DNA of 6,646 nucleotides. Origin: Anaerolineales bacterium. Lineage in GTDB: Bacteria; Chloroflexota; Anaerolineae; Anaerolineales; JABWBV01. The notes beneath the pieces were generated by a model, which saw only the letters and a list, made by a program, of their open reading frames with translations, ran no database searches and had not been told where the DNA came from. Location: NCBI GenBank assembly GCA_027019845.1, contig JALUWE010000518.1, positions 1 through 6,646 of the forward strand, read 5' to 3'. The position numbers and the translations under genes are program-made. This document shows positions 5,839-6,646 of the stretch, in pieces; the first letter of the stretch is position 1, and each line of letters opens with the position of its first letter.

Positions 5839-6519
5839 ATGCCTCCTCCCATCCTCGCCCCCTCCATTCTTTCGGCAGATTTCGCGCGGTTGGAAGCGCA
5901 GGTCGAAGAGAGCCTGCAAGCCGGAGCAAAATACATCCACGTGGACGTGATGGACGGCCACTTCGTGCCCAACATCACCATTGGGCCGCTGATCGTGCGC
6001 GCCCTGCGCCCCCTGGCCGAACGCACCGCTGCCGTGCTGGACGTTCACCTGATGATCGAACACCCGGACCGCTACCTGGCCGACTTCGCCCGCGCCGGCG
6101 CGCACATCCTGACCGTCCACGTGGAGGCCTGCCCCCACCTGCACCGCACGGTACAGGCCATCCGCGAGCTGGGAGTGCGGCCTGGCGTGGCCCTCAACCC
6201 GGCCACCCCCCTGGTCATGCTGGAGGAAATCCTGCCCGACATAGACCTGGCGCTGGTCATGTCGGTCAACCCCGGGTTCGGCGGGCAGTCGTACATCCCC
6301 GGCAGCACAGACAAAATCCGCCGGCTGCGCGCCATGCTGGACGCCATCGGCTCGGCTGCCGATCTGGAGGTGGACGGCGGGGTGAAAGCGCACAACGCGG
6401 CGGAGATCGCGGCTGCCGGGGCCAACGTGCTGGTGGCCGGTAGCGCCATCTTCGGCGGAGAACGCACCATCGCGGAAAACGTGGCCGCCTTCTGGGAGGC
6501 ATTAGGCGTCCCAATTTGA
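5839..6519 (+). CDS. rpe: Ribulose-phosphate 3-epimerase
   Basis: Interconverts ribulose-5-phosphate and xylulose-5-phosphate in the CBB and pentose phosphate pathways, feeding PRK. The 226-aa product is a complete TIM barrel of normal family length. It shows APSILSADF (7-15), both family signatures (HVDVMDGHFVPNITIGP at 34-50 and VMSVNPGFGGQSYIP at 140-154), the metal ligands H34, D36, H70 and D179, with D36 and D179 as the acid/base pair, and the phosphate-binding GSAIFG (201-206). The ATG at 5839 was chosen because MPPPILAPSILSADF matches the usual family N-terminus. No clear SD precedes it, only GUGAGA, and the frame is open back to GTG 5767. Translation may be coupled to the upstream gene or may start at GTG, which would add 24 residues. 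It is separated from prk by the repeat and toxin-antitoxin relic. Confidence 0.95.
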   Translation: MPPPILAPSILSADFARLEAQVEESLQAGAKYIHVDVMDGHFVPNITIGPLIVRALRPLAERTAAVLDVHLMIEHPDRYLADFARAGAHILTVHVEACPHLHRTVQAIRELGVRPGVALNPATPLVMLEEILPDIDLALVMSVNPGFGGQSYIPGSTDKIRRLRAMLDAIGSAADLEVDGGVKAHNAAEIAAAGANVLVAGSAIFGGERTIAENVAAFWEALGVPI

Positions 6520-6646
6520 TCTCCCCCCTCCCCTCCTCTCCTCTTCCCCTCCTCTCCTCTGCTCCTCTTCCCCTCTTCCCCTCCTCTCCTCTGCTCCTCT
6601 TCCCCTCCTCTCCTCTGCTCCTCTTCCCCTCCTCTCCTCTTCCCCT
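6520..6646. repeat. Polypyrimidine tract of 8-bp modules (24-bp higher-order repeat)
   Basis: Directly after the rpe stop the + strand is all C and T except three G (6561, 6593, 6617). From 6527 it parses without gaps into fifteen octamers of three main kinds: A = CCTCTCCT, B = CTGCTCCT, C = CTTCCCCT. After a variant CCTCCCCT the order is A C, A B C, C, A B C, A B C, A C, reaching the window end. The A B C trio is a perfect 24-bp unit seen three times (6551-6574, 6583-6606, 6607-6630). The array may continue beyond the window. Such a purine/pyrimidine strand bias can favour triplex or G-rich structures; no terminator-like hairpin is visible. Confidence 0.85.

Noticed and set aside
6520..6646. 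CRISPR array
   Set aside because: The repeats are contiguous 8-bp modules without unique spacers and the sequence is low-complexity C/T.

Overview
The window is high-GC bacterial DNA with the genes packed on the + strand. It carries a core piece of the Calvin-Benson-Bassham (CBB) cycle: a form I-like RuBisCO large subunit, phosphoribulokinase (PRK) 10 nt behind it, and ribulose-phosphate 3-epimerase (Rpe) further down. No small-subunit gene lies between or beside them. A form I-like large subunit without rbcS, followed directly by prk, matches what is known for the small-subunit-free form I' (and related I''/I-alpha) RuBisCOs of uncultured or filamentous Chloroflexota such as Candidatus Promineofilum. 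I therefore suggest a Chloroflexota (Anaerolineae-like) host; this is inference from gene content and protein motifs, not from a database search.

Layout. 1-115: intergenic DNA with a 43-bp interspersed repeat and AATTACCC octamer tandem repeats. 116-2695: an 859-aa FtsX/MacB-type ABC transporter permease, ending in a small hairpin (2701-2718). 2741-2848: the rbcL control region, with a -10-like box, a perfect 10-bp inverted repeat of Rex/CRP type (TTGTGA-N6-TCACAA) and a strong Shine-Dalgarno (SD). 2849-4237: RuBisCO large subunit, 462 aa. 4248-5255: PRK, 335 aa, whose SD overlaps the rbcL stop codon. 5256-5477: a 222-nt gap of visibly lower GC holding a second, inverted copy of the 43-bp repeat, a TATAAT box and two inverted repeats. 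5478-5774: a 98-aa acidic helical protein that looks like the antitoxin half of a toxin-antitoxin pair. 5767-5838: an overlapping stub resembling the start of a TumE/DUF6516-type toxin, running in frame into rpe. 5839-6519: Rpe, 226 aa. 6520-6646: a nearly pure pyrimidine tract built of 8-bp modules.

How the genes work together. Rpe makes ribulose-5-phosphate, PRK phosphorylates it to ribulose-1,5-bisphosphate, and RuBisCO carboxylates that. The rbcL-prk pair is almost certainly one transcription unit. Rpe seems to have been separated from the pair by a small insertion (repeat plus toxin-antitoxin relic) and now lacks an obvious ribosome binding site. The ABC permease is probably an unrelated neighbour. 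No gap between genes exceeds 300 bases.
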